DNA of 64,000 nt from Bacillota bacterium (lineage in GTDB: Bacteria; Bacillota; Clostridia; DSM-8532), in contig JAEXRM010000033.1 of assembly GCA_023440865.1 (NCBI GenBank), positions 14,462 through 78,461 on the forward strand. Direction: 5' to 3'. This document shows positions 53,727-62,750 of this stretch, in pieces. The notes below the pieces were generated by a model. The model was not told the origin of the DNA, did not search any database, and worked only from the letters and a program-made list of their open reading frames with translations. A program made the position numbers and the translations under genes. Numbering within the stretch: the stretch's first letter is position 1; each line of letters begins with the position of its first letter.

Positions 53727-54932
53727 ATGGATATGAAAACCGCGACCTCGTTCGATCCGGTGTTACCTTTGTGGAAACGCCGCGTTCGGACGCCATGCCG
53801 TCGGAACGGGTTCCGACACGCCCCCTGGGTCCTGTGCCTGGTCTCTGCTGTGTTGCTTTCGTTCGCCGGTTGTTCCGGCAAGGCGCCGATCCGCATCGGT
53901 TTCTCGGGATGCCTGACGGGTTTCTCGGCCGGCATCGGTGTCAACGGACGATATGGCGCGGAGCTGGCGGTCGAGGACATCAACGCGGCGGGAGGCATCA
54001 ACGGTCGGCCACTGGAACTGCTGGTCCGTGACGATCGGAACGATCCCGCGGTCGCCCTGGCCATGGACAAGGAGTTGCACGAAGCCGGTGTGGCGGCGAT
54101 TGTCGGGCACATGACCAGCGATATGGGCAGCACGACAATCCCATGGATCAATGAGGCGCATGTGCTCATGATGAGCCCCACCATGGCGGATCCGACACTC
54201 ACCGGTCAGGACGACTGGTTCTTCCGGGTCATCCCGGAGAATGTGGAACAGGCGCGGCGGGTTTCCCAGGGCATGCATGACCTGGGATTGCAACGGGTGG
54301 CGGTATTGTATGAAAACAAGAACCTGGCCTATTCGCAGCGGCTGGCGGAAGCCTTCGACGCGGATTTTCGCGCGCGGGGAGGCACCATATCCCTGATGCA
54401 GTCTTTCACAGCCGAATCGGCGGGTGATTTTGATCCGCTTCTTGACGCACTGGATGAAACCGCGCCGGATGCGGTCTTTTTCATCGCCTCCTCGGATCGC
54501 ACCGTGCTGTTCCTGCAGATGCGGGCCAAGCGGTCTGCAACATGCAAGGTCTTCCTGGCCATGTGGTCCTTTTCCGGCGGTTTTCTTTCCCAGGCAGGCT
54601 CTACAGCCGAAAGCATCTACCTGATCGATGTCGTGGATCCGCATGCGCAGACCCCCGCCTACCTTGCCTTCGTTGATGCATACCGGCGCAAATATGGCGA
54701 AACACCCAACTTCGCGTCCGTATTCGGGTATGAGGCGGTCATGGTGCTGGCCGAAGCCATGCGGTCAGCCAGCGGACGTCCCGATGCCGTCGCCATCCGG
54801 AAGGCAATTCTCCAGAAACGTACCTTCCAGGGTCTGCAAGGGGATCTCGTCTTCACCCCTGACGGGGATGTGGATCGCGAAACCTTTTTGTTCATCGTGA
54901 AGAATGGCGCCGTGGAAACGGCGTCGCCCTGA
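53727..54932 (+). CDS. branched-chain-amino-acid-type binding lipoprotein
   Basis: Predicted 401-residue type I periplasmic binding protein (LivJ/amide family): IRIGFSGCLTGFSAGIGVNG, AVEDINAAGGINGRPLELLVRDDRNDP and the usual C-terminal QGDLVFTPDGD. A lipobox FAGC gives Cys49, preceded by an unusually long basic N-region of about 30 residues. GGGAGG precedes ATG 53727. No LivHMGF genes are present; instead the gene is followed after 12 bases by a membrane GGDEF-EAL sensor, so it probably senses rather than transports. Confidence 0.88.
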   Translation: MDMKTATSFDPVLPLWKRRVRTPCRRNGFRHAPWVLCLVSAVLLSFAGCSGKAPIRIGFSGCLTGFSAGIGVNGRYGAELAVEDINAAGGINGRPLELLVRDDRNDPAVALAMDKELHEAGVAAIVGHMTSDMGSTTIPWINEAHVLMMSPTMADPTLTGQDDWFFRVIPENVEQARRVSQGMHDLGLQRVAVLYENKNLAYSQRLAEAFDADFRARGGTISLMQSFTAESAGDFDPLLDALDETAPDAVFFIASSDRTVLFLQMRAKRSATCKVFLAMWSFSGGFLSQAGSTAESIYLIDVVDPHAQTPAYLAFVDAYRRKYGETPNFASVFGYEAVMVLAEAMRSASGRPDAVAIRKAILQKRTFQGLQGDLVFTPDGDVDRETFLFIVKNGAVETASP

Positions 54933-54944
54933 ACCGGAGGACGC

Positions 54945-57308
54945 ATGAAGGGTCGTAGACACATCACAAGGTGGATTCTCCTCTTGTGCCTGCTGGCCAC
55001 GCTGGTGCCGTTTCTCGTCAATGGCACCTTTCTCGGTTGGACACTTTTGTCGCGCTCCGAACAGGAAGACCTCCGGGAAAGTCGCACCATCAGCTACATG
55101 AACGCCCATATCATCGACGCATTCGTCCAGGAGCCGCTCAAAGCCCTGGAGGTGGCACTGGAGCTGGCGGAAGAGCAACAGCCGGTCGCAGGGGAGGGCA
55201 CCGCTTCCGTCTTTGACGCACTGCTCGGCCAGTATGAAATCTTCACCGCCATCGAGCTGCTGGATCAAGCCGGAACCGTTCTCGCCTGCTCACCGCATGA
55301 CGCAGCCCGCATCGGCTTCACGCGCAGCGGCGAGGAATGGTTTCGCACCATGGAATCCGATACATCCGTCCTCTGGACGAAAACCATGCGCACCGACTAT
55401 TCGCCGATCCCCTCGGTGACGGTGGCTGTCCGCGGACGCAAGCATCTTGCGGTGGCCTACCTCGACCTTGCCGCCCTGACACGGGTCGTGACCAACCTGA
55501 ACATGTCGATGATCAATGGGATGACTGTTGCCGTAACGGATTCCTATGGCATCTACATCGCGCATCCCGATCTGGAACGCGTGAGACGGGCCGACTTCGA
55601 TCCTCATTTCGAAACCATCCGCACCCGCCTGGTCCAGTATGGGGCGAAGTCACAGGGCGTCATGCGGTATGACGGCGAATCCTATCTGGTGTCCGCCCAC
55701 GTCATTCCCGGACCAGGATGGTATGTCATCTCCTATGCGCCGCACCGCCTCACCATCCGCACCGTGTTGACGATGCTGCCGGCTTCCATCGGCATTCTCG
55801 TCGCGACCCTGCTCGGCGCGGTGCTCCCCGCGCTGCTGCTGCTCCGCCGTATTCGCGTCTCCTTCGATGGCCTCGAACGACAAACCGCACGCATCGCATC
55901 GGGGCATTTCGACCAGCAGGTCGACCCCCATGTCTTCCATGAGTTCAACCGCCTCGCAGACAGCTTCAACACCATGACGGAGGCACTTCGGACCCGGGAC
56001 CGGCTGCTGACGGACCTTGCCTACTCTGATCCGCTGACCGGACTGCCCAACCGGGCTGCATTGGCCGAACGCCTGCAGGATGAAATCGCATCGGCAAAGC
56101 GGGGAGAACGGATCGCCCTGCTTTTCGTCGACATCGACAACTTCAAGTCGGTCAACGACTCGCTCGGGCATGTGACGGGGGATCAGGTCCTGATGGAAGT
56201 GGGGCGACGGCTCTCGGACATGTTGCCGGCGGGATGCATGGCTGCCAGGATGGGAGGAGACGAGTTCCTTCTCCTGCTGCCAACAACCGATACGGACGAG
56301 GCGATGGGGCAAACCGTCGCATCCATGGTCGATCGACTGGGCGAACCGTATGAAATATCCGGTCATTCGATCTGGCTGGGCGCCAGTATCGGTGTAGCTG
56401 TTTACCCCGACGCCGGCGACCGGTTCGAGACCCTCCTCCAGAGTGCCGACACGGCCATGTATCTGGCAAAGGCCGAAGGACGGAAAACATTCCGTTTCTG
56501 CACGCCAGGCCTGCTGCAGGCACAGATCGACCGCTTCGACCTTGCGCGGCGCCTGCATGATACGGTGATGCAGAACGGCATGCAGCTCGCCTTTCAGCCG
56601 ATCATCCACCTGGAGGACGGCTCCCTGAGCGGATTTGAATCACTGCTCCGCTGGAATCCGGACGGTCGCGCGATCGGCCCGGACCAGTTCATCCCGATTG
56701 CCGAGGAAACCGGCCTGATCATCCAGCATGGTGAATGGGTGCTGCGGGAATCCTGCCTGGCCCATGCGGCATGGCGCAGGGAGGGTTTCTCCGGCTTCAT
56801 TTCAGTGAATGTGTCTCCCGTACAGCTTCGGGCCGTTGATTTCGTTGAAATGGTGCAACGGGTCCTGGAACAGACAGGCATGCCCCCGGAAAGCCTGTCG
56901 CTCGAAATCACCGAGAGCATGCTCATCGAACATCCGGATGATACGATCCGCCTGCTGCGCCAACTCCACGAGATCGGCCTGCGCCTGTCCCTGGATGATT
57001 TCGGCACGGGCTACTCCTCCCTGAACTACCTCGTCCGCCTGCCCCTGGATGTGTTGAAAATCGACCGTACATTCGTCACCCGCAGCATGGAGGATGGTAC
57101 GGGTTCGATCATGCTGCGCAACATCCTGCACATGGCCCGTGAAATGAACCTGCGAACCGTAGCGGAAGGGGTCGAGACGCAGGAACAGGTGACATACCTG
57201 CTGGCGCACAAGTGCGATGAGGCGCAGGGCTGGTTCTATGACCGCGCGCTCGCGCCTGCGGATGCGCTGAGACGGATACAGGCAGACCGGATACAGGCAG
57301 ACCGGTGA
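54945..57308 (+). CDS. membrane GGDEF-EAL c-di-GMP sensor protein with Cache-type domain
   Basis: Predicted 787-residue protein: helix at residues 8-30, extracytoplasmic Cache-like sensor (about 35-275), second helix near 285-305, HAMP, GGDEF (LTGLPNR; GGDEF near residue 436, no RxxD inhibitory site) and EAL (ESL variant near 565, DDFGTGYSS, KIDRTF, EGVET). Both catalytic sites look intact, so it may make and degrade c-di-GMP. GGAGG precedes ATG 54945. A 15-bp duplication (57273-57302) gives a doubled RIQAD at the C-terminus. Signal input from the co-encoded lipoprotein is inferred. Confidence 0.93.
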   Translation: MKGRRHITRWILLLCLLATLVPFLVNGTFLGWTLLSRSEQEDLRESRTISYMNAHIIDAFVQEPLKALEVALELAEEQQPVAGEGTASVFDALLGQYEIFTAIELLDQAGTVLACSPHDAARIGFTRSGEEWFRTMESDTSVLWTKTMRTDYSPIPSVTVAVRGRKHLAVAYLDLAALTRVVTNLNMSMINGMTVAVTDSYGIYIAHPDLERVRRADFDPHFETIRTRLVQYGAKSQGVMRYDGESYLVSAHVIPGPGWYVISYAPHRLTIRTVLTMLPASIGILVATLLGAVLPALLLLRRIRVSFDGLERQTARIASGHFDQQVDPHVFHEFNRLADSFNTMTEALRTRDRLLTDLAYSDPLTGLPNRAALAERLQDEIASAKRGERIALLFVDIDNFKSVNDSLGHVTGDQVLMEVGRRLSDMLPAGCMAARMGGDEFLLLLPTTDTDEAMGQTVASMVDRLGEPYEISGHSIWLGASIGVAVYPDAGDRFETLLQSADTAMYLAKAEGRKTFRFCTPGLLQAQIDRFDLARRLHDTVMQNGMQLAFQPIIHLEDGSLSGFESLLRWNPDGRAIGPDQFIPIAEETGLIIQHGEWVLRESCLAHAAWRREGFSGFISVNVSPVQLRAVDFVEMVQRVLEQTGMPPESLSLEITESMLIEHPDDTIRLLRQLHEIGLRLSLDDFGTGYSSLNYLVRLPLDVLKIDRTFVTRSMEDGTGSIMLRNILHMAREMNLRTVAEGVETQEQVTYLLAHKCDEAQGWFYDRALAPADALRRIQADRIQADR

Positions 57309-57419
57309 CACGGCACGCGGCGATACGGCATGTGATGTCACCGAACGCGTTGATGCGGCCGTTGACGCGGCTTTCGTGTTGCGGTTCGGCCGTCCGTCCG
57401 AAGGCGTTGTGCGGCAGGC

Positions 57420-57761
57420 TCAGCAGGCCACGATCTGCTTGATCATGAACTCCCTGCCCCCGAGCAGTTCCCAGTCCGCCCCGCCGCAGGCGGAGCAGAC
57501 ACGCACGTCCTTCTCCAGATGGAACACCTGCCCGCAGGCCTTGCACCGGGCGTTCGCCGGCAGGATCTCGATTTCGAGCCGCGTGTTCTCCAGGCGCGTG
57601 CCGTTGACGGCCGCCGGATAGCACTGCTCGATGAAATACGGCACCACGGAGGCCATCTCGCCGATCTGCAGCACCAGCGACTCCACCTGGGTCAGTCCCT
57701 GCCGGTCCATGACGGTCTCCACCCGGTGCACGATCTCCACCAGAATGCCCAGCTCATGCAT
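57420..57761 (-). CDS. hypA: hydrogenase maturation nickel chaperone HypA
   Basis: Predicted 113-residue nickel-binding protein. The N-terminal Met-His-Glu (nickel site) and the zinc ligands Cys73, Cys76, Cys89 and Cys92 (CKACG, CSACG) are all present. It overlaps the 3' end of the flavoprotein gene by eight bases, so it is translated from the same mRNA. With HypB it inserts nickel into [NiFe] hydrogenase; the hydrogenase itself is not in the window. Confidence 0.95.
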   Translation of the reverse strand: MHELGILVEIVHRVETVMDRQGLTQVESLVLQIGEMASVVPYFIEQCYPAAVNGTRLENTRLEIEILPANARCKACGQVFHLEKDVRVCSACGGADWELLGGREFMIKQIVAC

Positions 57762-60585
57762 GGGTGCCGCCCCGCTTGCCGAACGCCTTTTTGATTTCCT
57801 TGACCTTGATCTTCACCTTGCGCTTGAGCACATGCGGCACAATGACCTTCTTCATGTCGAACAGCGAGACCCCTTCGCCGTCGTATCGGCGGGTGAGGGT
57901 GATCGCACCGAACTTGCACTTGGTCGTGCACTGGCCGCAGCCCACGCACAGGAACTCGTCCACGACCACCGCGCCGCAACCCAGGCAGCGTTCGGTCTCC
58001 CGGCGGACCTGTTCCTCGGTGAAGGTGCCGCGCTCGTCCTCGAAGGTGCGCGCATGGCGGGCGGCTGCCTGTGCGACCACTGTCTCCCGGTCGGCAGCCG
58101 CATATGTGGCTGCCGCAGCATGCGACTCACCTGCCCCTGTTGCTGTGGCATGCCCGTGCGACGCCTGCTGGCGCGGCGCGCGGTCGTAGCTGTCGAGCTG
58201 CAGGGCCGTCTTGTCGAGCGCCTTGTACGCCCGACGGTCGCGTCCGAGCACGAGGCTCTGGCCGGGCTGGACGTACCGGTGGATGGAGATGGCGCCCTGC
58301 TTGCCCGCCGCGATGGCGTCGATGGCGAATTTCGGCCCGGTGAGCGCGTCGCCGCCGGCGAAGATGTCGGGCTCCGCGGTCTGGTAGGTGAAGGCGTCCG
58401 CCTGGACGGTATTGTTGCGGTTGAGCACCACCCGCGTGCCCGCGAGCAGGTTGCCCCACTCGATCGACTGTCCGATCGATAGCAGCACCCAGTCCGCCTT
58501 CACGTCCACGGTGTCGGTGTCGTCATACACCGGCGCGAACCGCTGGTTTTCATCGAACACGCGGGTGCAGCGGCGGAACCGCACGCCGGCCACCTTGCCG
58601 TCCTCGATCAATACGCCGGCGGGTCCCCACCCGTTGTGGATGGTGATGCCCTCTTCGGCCGCCTCGGCGACTTCGTCCGGCGAAGCCGGCATCTCCTGCG
58701 CGCTTTCGAGGCAGTACATCGCCACGCCGTCCGCATCCACGCGAACCGCGGTGCGCGCCACGTCGACCGCGACATTGCCGCCGCCGATGACCAGCACCTT
58801 CCCGGGCAGGCGGATCGCCTCGCCCAGGTTCACGCGGCGTACGAAGTCGATGCCGGACAGCACGCCCTCGGCGTCCTCGCCGTCCACACCGAGCTTGCGC
58901 CCGCCCTGCGCGCCGATGCCCAGGTAGAAGGCCTCATACCCCTGCTCGCGCAGCTGCGCGATCGTCACGTCTTTGCCGACTTCGACGCCGGTGCGGAATT
59001 CCACGCCCAGCTCACGCAGCACGTCGATTTCCGATTCGACCAGTTCCTTGGCCAGCCGGAACGCGGGAATACCGAAGGTCATCATGCCGCCGGGGCGCTG
59101 CTGCTTCTCGAACACCGTCACGCGGTACCCGTCGACAGCCAGGTAGTACGCACAGGATAGACCCGCCGGACCGGCGCCGATCACGGCGATGCGCTTGCCG
59201 TAGGCGTGCCGCTTCTTCGGCACGAAACGCCGGTCGCGGTGGAGGTCCTGCTCGGCGATGAAGCGCTTGATGTCGTCGATGGCGATCGGCTCGTCGATGT
59301 CGCCACGGGTGCAGGCCGACTCGCAGCGCCGGTTGCAGATGCGCCCGCAGACGGCGGGGAAGGGATTGTCCTTCTTGATGAGCTCCAGCGCGTCGGTGTA
59401 CTTGCCTTGGGCCGCGAGCTTGATGTAGCCCTGGATGCCGATGTGCGCGGGGCATTCGGTCTTGCAGGGGGACGTGCCCGTTTCGACGACGTTGCGCCGG
59501 TTCGTGCGGTAGTCGGGGTTCCAGTTGGCGCTCGTCCATTCGGTGTCGCGCGGGGTGTCCGCGCGGACGATCTTCTCGATGACAGGCTTCGAGGAACAGA
59601 CCTTCTGCCCCAGCTGCAGGGCGTTCACCGGGCAGTTTTCCACGCACTGGCCGCAGGCGACGCACTTGTCGCGGTCGACCTGGGAAACGTAGTTCGAACG
59701 CACCATGTCGACATTGAGGAACATCTCGGCGGTACGCATCGAAAAGCAGCCGCAGCCGCAGCAGTTGCAGATGGCGTGCGTCTTCCCGTCGCCATCGAGG
59801 TTCGGGATCTCGTGCATCAGGCCGTTCTCCTCGGCCCGGCGCAGGATGTCGTAGACCTCCTGCTTCTCCGCCTTGCGGCCGCGGCCGGTACGGATGTAGT
59901 ACTCGGCGGCGTGCCCCATCTGGATGCACATGTCCTCCTTGAGGTGGCCGCAGCCCTCGCCCATGATCTCGCGCGCCGTGCGGCAGGAACAGTTGGACAC
60001 GGAGAACAGGTCGTGCTCCTCGATGTGCTTGGAGATCTCCTCGTAGGAGACACGCCGGCTCTCGCCGTCGATGGCCTGCTCGATGGGAATGACGCGCATC
60101 AGGCCCACGCCCACCGGCGTCATGCCGGCGGTCTTCGCGCCGCGGACGCGGCCGTAGGCCTCGAAAGCCTCGGCGATCTGCGGGTACTTGTGCGGATTGG
60201 TGGGATGGTTGGTCATCATCTCCATGATGCCCGGCACCCAGGTGTCGTACCAGAAGGTATCCTGGCCATTGATGGTGTTGACGAAGCAGACACCCGCATC
60301 GGCGAGTTCCAGCAGCAACCGGTGGCAATCCGTTACGGAACGGCCGGTGCGCCGGGCCACCGTTTCGGCGGTGACCTTCTCCCGGATGGCGAAGGTCATG
60401 CAGACCTCGGCCATGTCGTCGGAAACGACGGGTTCGAGGATGAGATACTCCGGCGCCTCGTAGTCATAGGCATCCTTCGCGCCGGGTTTCTTGCGCCCGA
60501 TGTGGTTCGCCAGGGCCAGGACCTTCGGATTGCCGGTCCGTTTCGCGGTCTGTGCCTGCATCGTGTCCGTTCCGTCCTGTGCCAT
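57754..60585 (-). CDS. large multi-cluster Fe-S flavoprotein, GltD-like
   Basis: Predicted 943-residue cytoplasmic oxidoreductase. Order: winged-helix-like N-terminus (about 30-110); Cys-rich region (SNCSC near 200, CNCCGCGC near 275); ferredoxin motif CVACGQCVENCP near 315; GltD-type Fe-S domain (CKTECPAHIGIQGY); FAD site GAGPAGLSCAYYLA near 470; NAD(P) site GGGNVAVDVA near 610; C-terminal ferredoxin (CLGCG, CVGCGQCTTKCKFG near 880-915). It resembles NADPH:acceptor or electron-bifurcating GltD-like subunits. Placement between hypB and hypA suggests hydrogen metabolism. AGGAGA precedes ATG 60585. Confidence 0.88.
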   Translation of the reverse strand: MAQDGTDTMQAQTAKRTGNPKVLALANHIGRKKPGAKDAYDYEAPEYLILEPVVSDDMAEVCMTFAIREKVTAETVARRTGRSVTDCHRLLLELADAGVCFVNTINGQDTFWYDTWVPGIMEMMTNHPTNPHKYPQIAEAFEAYGRVRGAKTAGMTPVGVGLMRVIPIEQAIDGESRRVSYEEISKHIEEHDLFSVSNCSCRTAREIMGEGCGHLKEDMCIQMGHAAEYYIRTGRGRKAEKQEVYDILRRAEENGLMHEIPNLDGDGKTHAICNCCGCGCFSMRTAEMFLNVDMVRSNYVSQVDRDKCVACGQCVENCPVNALQLGQKVCSSKPVIEKIVRADTPRDTEWTSANWNPDYRTNRRNVVETGTSPCKTECPAHIGIQGYIKLAAQGKYTDALELIKKDNPFPAVCGRICNRRCESACTRGDIDEPIAIDDIKRFIAEQDLHRDRRFVPKKRHAYGKRIAVIGAGPAGLSCAYYLAVDGYRVTVFEKQQRPGGMMTFGIPAFRLAKELVESEIDVLRELGVEFRTGVEVGKDVTIAQLREQGYEAFYLGIGAQGGRKLGVDGEDAEGVLSGIDFVRRVNLGEAIRLPGKVLVIGGGNVAVDVARTAVRVDADGVAMYCLESAQEMPASPDEVAEAAEEGITIHNGWGPAGVLIEDGKVAGVRFRRCTRVFDENQRFAPVYDDTDTVDVKADWVLLSIGQSIEWGNLLAGTRVVLNRNNTVQADAFTYQTAEPDIFAGGDALTGPKFAIDAIAAGKQGAISIHRYVQPGQSLVLGRDRRAYKALDKTALQLDSYDRAPRQQASHGHATATGAGESHAAAATYAAADRETVVAQAAARHARTFEDERGTFTEEQVRRETERCLGCGAVVVDEFLCVGCGQCTTKCKFGAITLTRRYDGEGVSLFDMKKVIVPHVLKRKVKIKVKEIKKAFGKRGGTHA

Positions 60586-60741
60586 GCGCTTCCGTCTCCT
60601 TTGCGTGGTGCCGTGGGTTTCGGTGAATGTCCGCAGCGTGATGACGCAGGCATCCCATGCGTTCGTGCGGCGTTTTGATTGCCATCAATCGTTGGGGCGT
60701 TTGACGGGGATTCCCGTCTGGCTGTTCGCCGGGATCCCCGT

Positions 60742-61413
60742 TCAGCCGTTGCGCCAGGCGCGCACCTGCTGCCGCAGCCAGTCGGCCCAGGCGTCGAGTC
60801 CTTCGCCGGTGCGGGCGCAGACGGGAATGACCAACGCGTTCGGATTGAGCCGGTGCACGCGTTCACGCACGGCTTCGAGATTGAAATCGAAATAGGGCAG
60901 CACGTCGATCTTGTTGACCAGCACGACGTCGCAGATGCTGAACATCAGCGGGTATTTCAGCGGCTTGTCGTCACCCTCGGGTACCGAGAGGATCATGGCG
61001 TTCTTCGAGGCGCCGGTGTCGAACTCCGCCGGGCAGACGAGATTGCCCACGTTTTCGAGGATGGCGAGCTCGATCCCGGCGAGGCCCAGGCCCTCGAGGC
61101 CCTGGCGCGTCATGCCGGCATCGAGATGGCACATGCCGCCCGTGTGCAGCTGGATGACCGGAACGCCCGTTTCTTCGATGGCACGCGCGTCGACGTCGGA
61201 ATCGATGTCCGCCTCCATGACGGCGATTGACAGCTCGTCCCTGAGCCGGGCGATCGTGCCGCGCAGCGTGGTCGTCTTGCCGGCGCCCGGCGAGGACATG
61301 AGATTGAGCAGGAACACGCCCTTCCCCTTGAGCTCCGCGCGCAGCCGGTCCGCCTCGCGATCATTGTTCTCGTAGACGCTCTGCTTGATTTCGAGGATCT
61401 TGAACTCATTCAT
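60742..61413 (-). CDS. hypB: hydrogenase nickel incorporation GTPase HypB
   Basis: Predicted 223-residue SIMIBI GTPase. P-loop SSPGAGKTTTL near residue 40, metal-site motif GGMCHLDA, GNLVCPAEFDTG and base-specificity NKID are all present. It lacks the His-rich N-terminal nickel store of some HypB proteins. AAGGAG precedes ATG 61413. It is first in the hypB-flavoprotein-hypA unit; the 156-base gap after it shows no clear terminator. Confidence 0.95.
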   Translation of the reverse strand: MNEFKILEIKQSVYENNDREADRLRAELKGKGVFLLNLMSSPGAGKTTTLRGTIARLRDELSIAVMEADIDSDVDARAIEETGVPVIQLHTGGMCHLDAGMTRQGLEGLGLAGIELAILENVGNLVCPAEFDTGASKNAMILSVPEGDDKPLKYPLMFSICDVVLVNKIDVLPYFDFNLEAVRERVHRLNPNALVIPVCARTGEGLDAWADWLRQQVRAWRNG

Positions 61414-61476
61414 CGCGGACTCCTTGTCGCCGGCACCGGAATGTCATATGGCAGAGAGGGTGGACATGGCACAGGC

Positions 61477-61491
61477 TCTGGTCATACCAGA
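61477..61491. promoter_or_regulatory. palindromic operator candidate, proximal copy
   Basis: TCTGGTCATACCAGA, a perfect TCTGGT-N3-ACCAGA palindrome between the predicted hypB promoter and hypB. The TGGT-N3-ACCA form is typical of FadR-subfamily GntR regulators. Confidence 0.6.
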
Positions 61492-61509
61492 ACGGACATG
61501 TTTGACAAC

Positions 61510-61539
61510 AACGTAACATTCTTGCTGGCAAAATGTCAA
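61510..61539 (-). promoter_or_regulatory. probable promoter of the hypB operon
   Basis: Minus strand TTGACA (61539-61534), 18 bases, TACGTT (61515-61510), about 95 bases before hypB. The -35 is perfect and the -10 weak, suggesting regulation. Confidence 0.45.
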
Positions 61540-61629
61540 TGGTCGCTTGGAAACACATACGAAAAAAGCAGATCCAAGAATCCGCCCTCCGTACTATCGT
61601 GATGATGACGCGAATCAAGCGGGAACCAC

Positions 61630-61644
61630 TCTGGTCCTACCAGA
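61630..61644. promoter_or_regulatory. palindromic operator candidate, distal copy
   Basis: TCTGGTCCTACCAGA, identical to the proximal site except for one base in the three-base centre, 153 bases away and upstream of the promoter. Two sites around one promoter would permit looping or cooperative binding. Confidence 0.6.
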
Positions 61645-61678
61645 CGGCGGGCCAACACCGTGATTGGCTGTGTCTGTC

Positions 61679-62653
61679 TCAGCAGACGCGGTTCTTCCCC
61701 TCCCGCTTTGCCTGATACATCCGCTCGTCAGCCCGCTGCACAAGCGCGGCCACACTCTCTCCCCCATGCTGGCACACACCGATGCTGACCGTCACACGGA
61801 GGCCGTCCTCCCGGTCATGTGCGGCAACCGCCTGGCGCATGCGCTCCGCCGTGAGATACGCCTTCGCGGCGTCCGTGCCCGGAAAGGCGACCAGGAATTC
61901 CTCTCCGCCGTACCGACCGGCCACATCGGTGTCGCGAATGCCGCTGCGGATGATCTCCGCCACTTCCGCCAACACCCGGTCGCCGTACACATGCCCTTTT
62001 GTGTCATTGACGCGCTTGAAATCGTCAATGTCGATCATGGCGACCGACAAGGGCTCCTGCATGCCGGTTCCCGCGCGGCACAGCGCATTGAGGCGCTCCA
62101 TCAGCGTCCGGTGGTTGAGCAGTCCCGTCAGGCCGTCGCGCGCGGAGATTTCCGCCAGCATGCGATTGTCCTTTTCCAGCGTCACCATCCGTTCCTTGGT
62201 GTCGGTGATGTCGAAGACGATCCCCGCCAGAAACAGCGGCTTCCCGGCCACGTCACGCAGCGTGATGCGCCCGCGGTCGTAGTACCAGCGCCAGGAGCCA
62301 TCCCTGGCCCGTATGCGGTATTCCACCTCATAGACATCGCTGCTTCCCTGCAGATGATCGGCCATGGCCTTCATGGCGACCGGCAGGTCCTCCGGGTGGA
62401 GCTTGTCGGTGAAGAACTGATACGGCACAGGGGATGGCACTTCGCTCATGTCATAGCCGAGCGTCGTGACCTTCAGCGGATTGAAGGTGACCGCGTTGGT
62501 CCGGACATCCCAGTACCAGTGGCCCAGATTGCCGGTCCAGGCAAACTCGAGGCGGGTCTGCTGTTCCTTCTCGCGCAGCAGCTCGCGATTGAGGGCTTCC
62601 AGCGCCGCAATCCGCTCAAGCAGTGCTTCCGTGGTCTGCCGTGTCTTCGCCAT
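61679..62653 (-). CDS. PAS-GGDEF diguanylate cyclase
   Basis: Predicted 324-residue soluble cyclase. A short coiled coil (residues 5-35) leads into a PAS/PAC domain (about 38-155) and a GGDEF domain (LTGLLNH; GGEEF). An RxxD inhibitory site (RDTD) sits five residues before it, so product inhibition is expected. GGAGG seven bases upstream supports ATG 62653. Third c-di-GMP enzyme of the window. Confidence 0.93.
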   Translation of the reverse strand: MAKTRQTTEALLERIAALEALNRELLREKEQQTRLEFAWTGNLGHWYWDVRTNAVTFNPLKVTTLGYDMSEVPSPVPYQFFTDKLHPEDLPVAMKAMADHLQGSSDVYEVEYRIRARDGSWRWYYDRGRITLRDVAGKPLFLAGIVFDITDTKERMVTLEKDNRMLAEISARDGLTGLLNHRTLMERLNALCRAGTGMQEPLSVAMIDIDDFKRVNDTKGHVYGDRVLAEVAEIIRSGIRDTDVAGRYGGEEFLVAFPGTDAAKAYLTAERMRQAVAAHDREDGLRVTVSIGVCQHGGESVAALVQRADERMYQAKREGKNRVC

Positions 62654-62750
62654 TTCGCATCCTCCGCAGGGAATCGGACATGATATGACATCTTTACCCG
62701 CCCACGCGGCCAATATGCAGGAACGGCCGGTTCAAGCAGATCCTGTCCCC

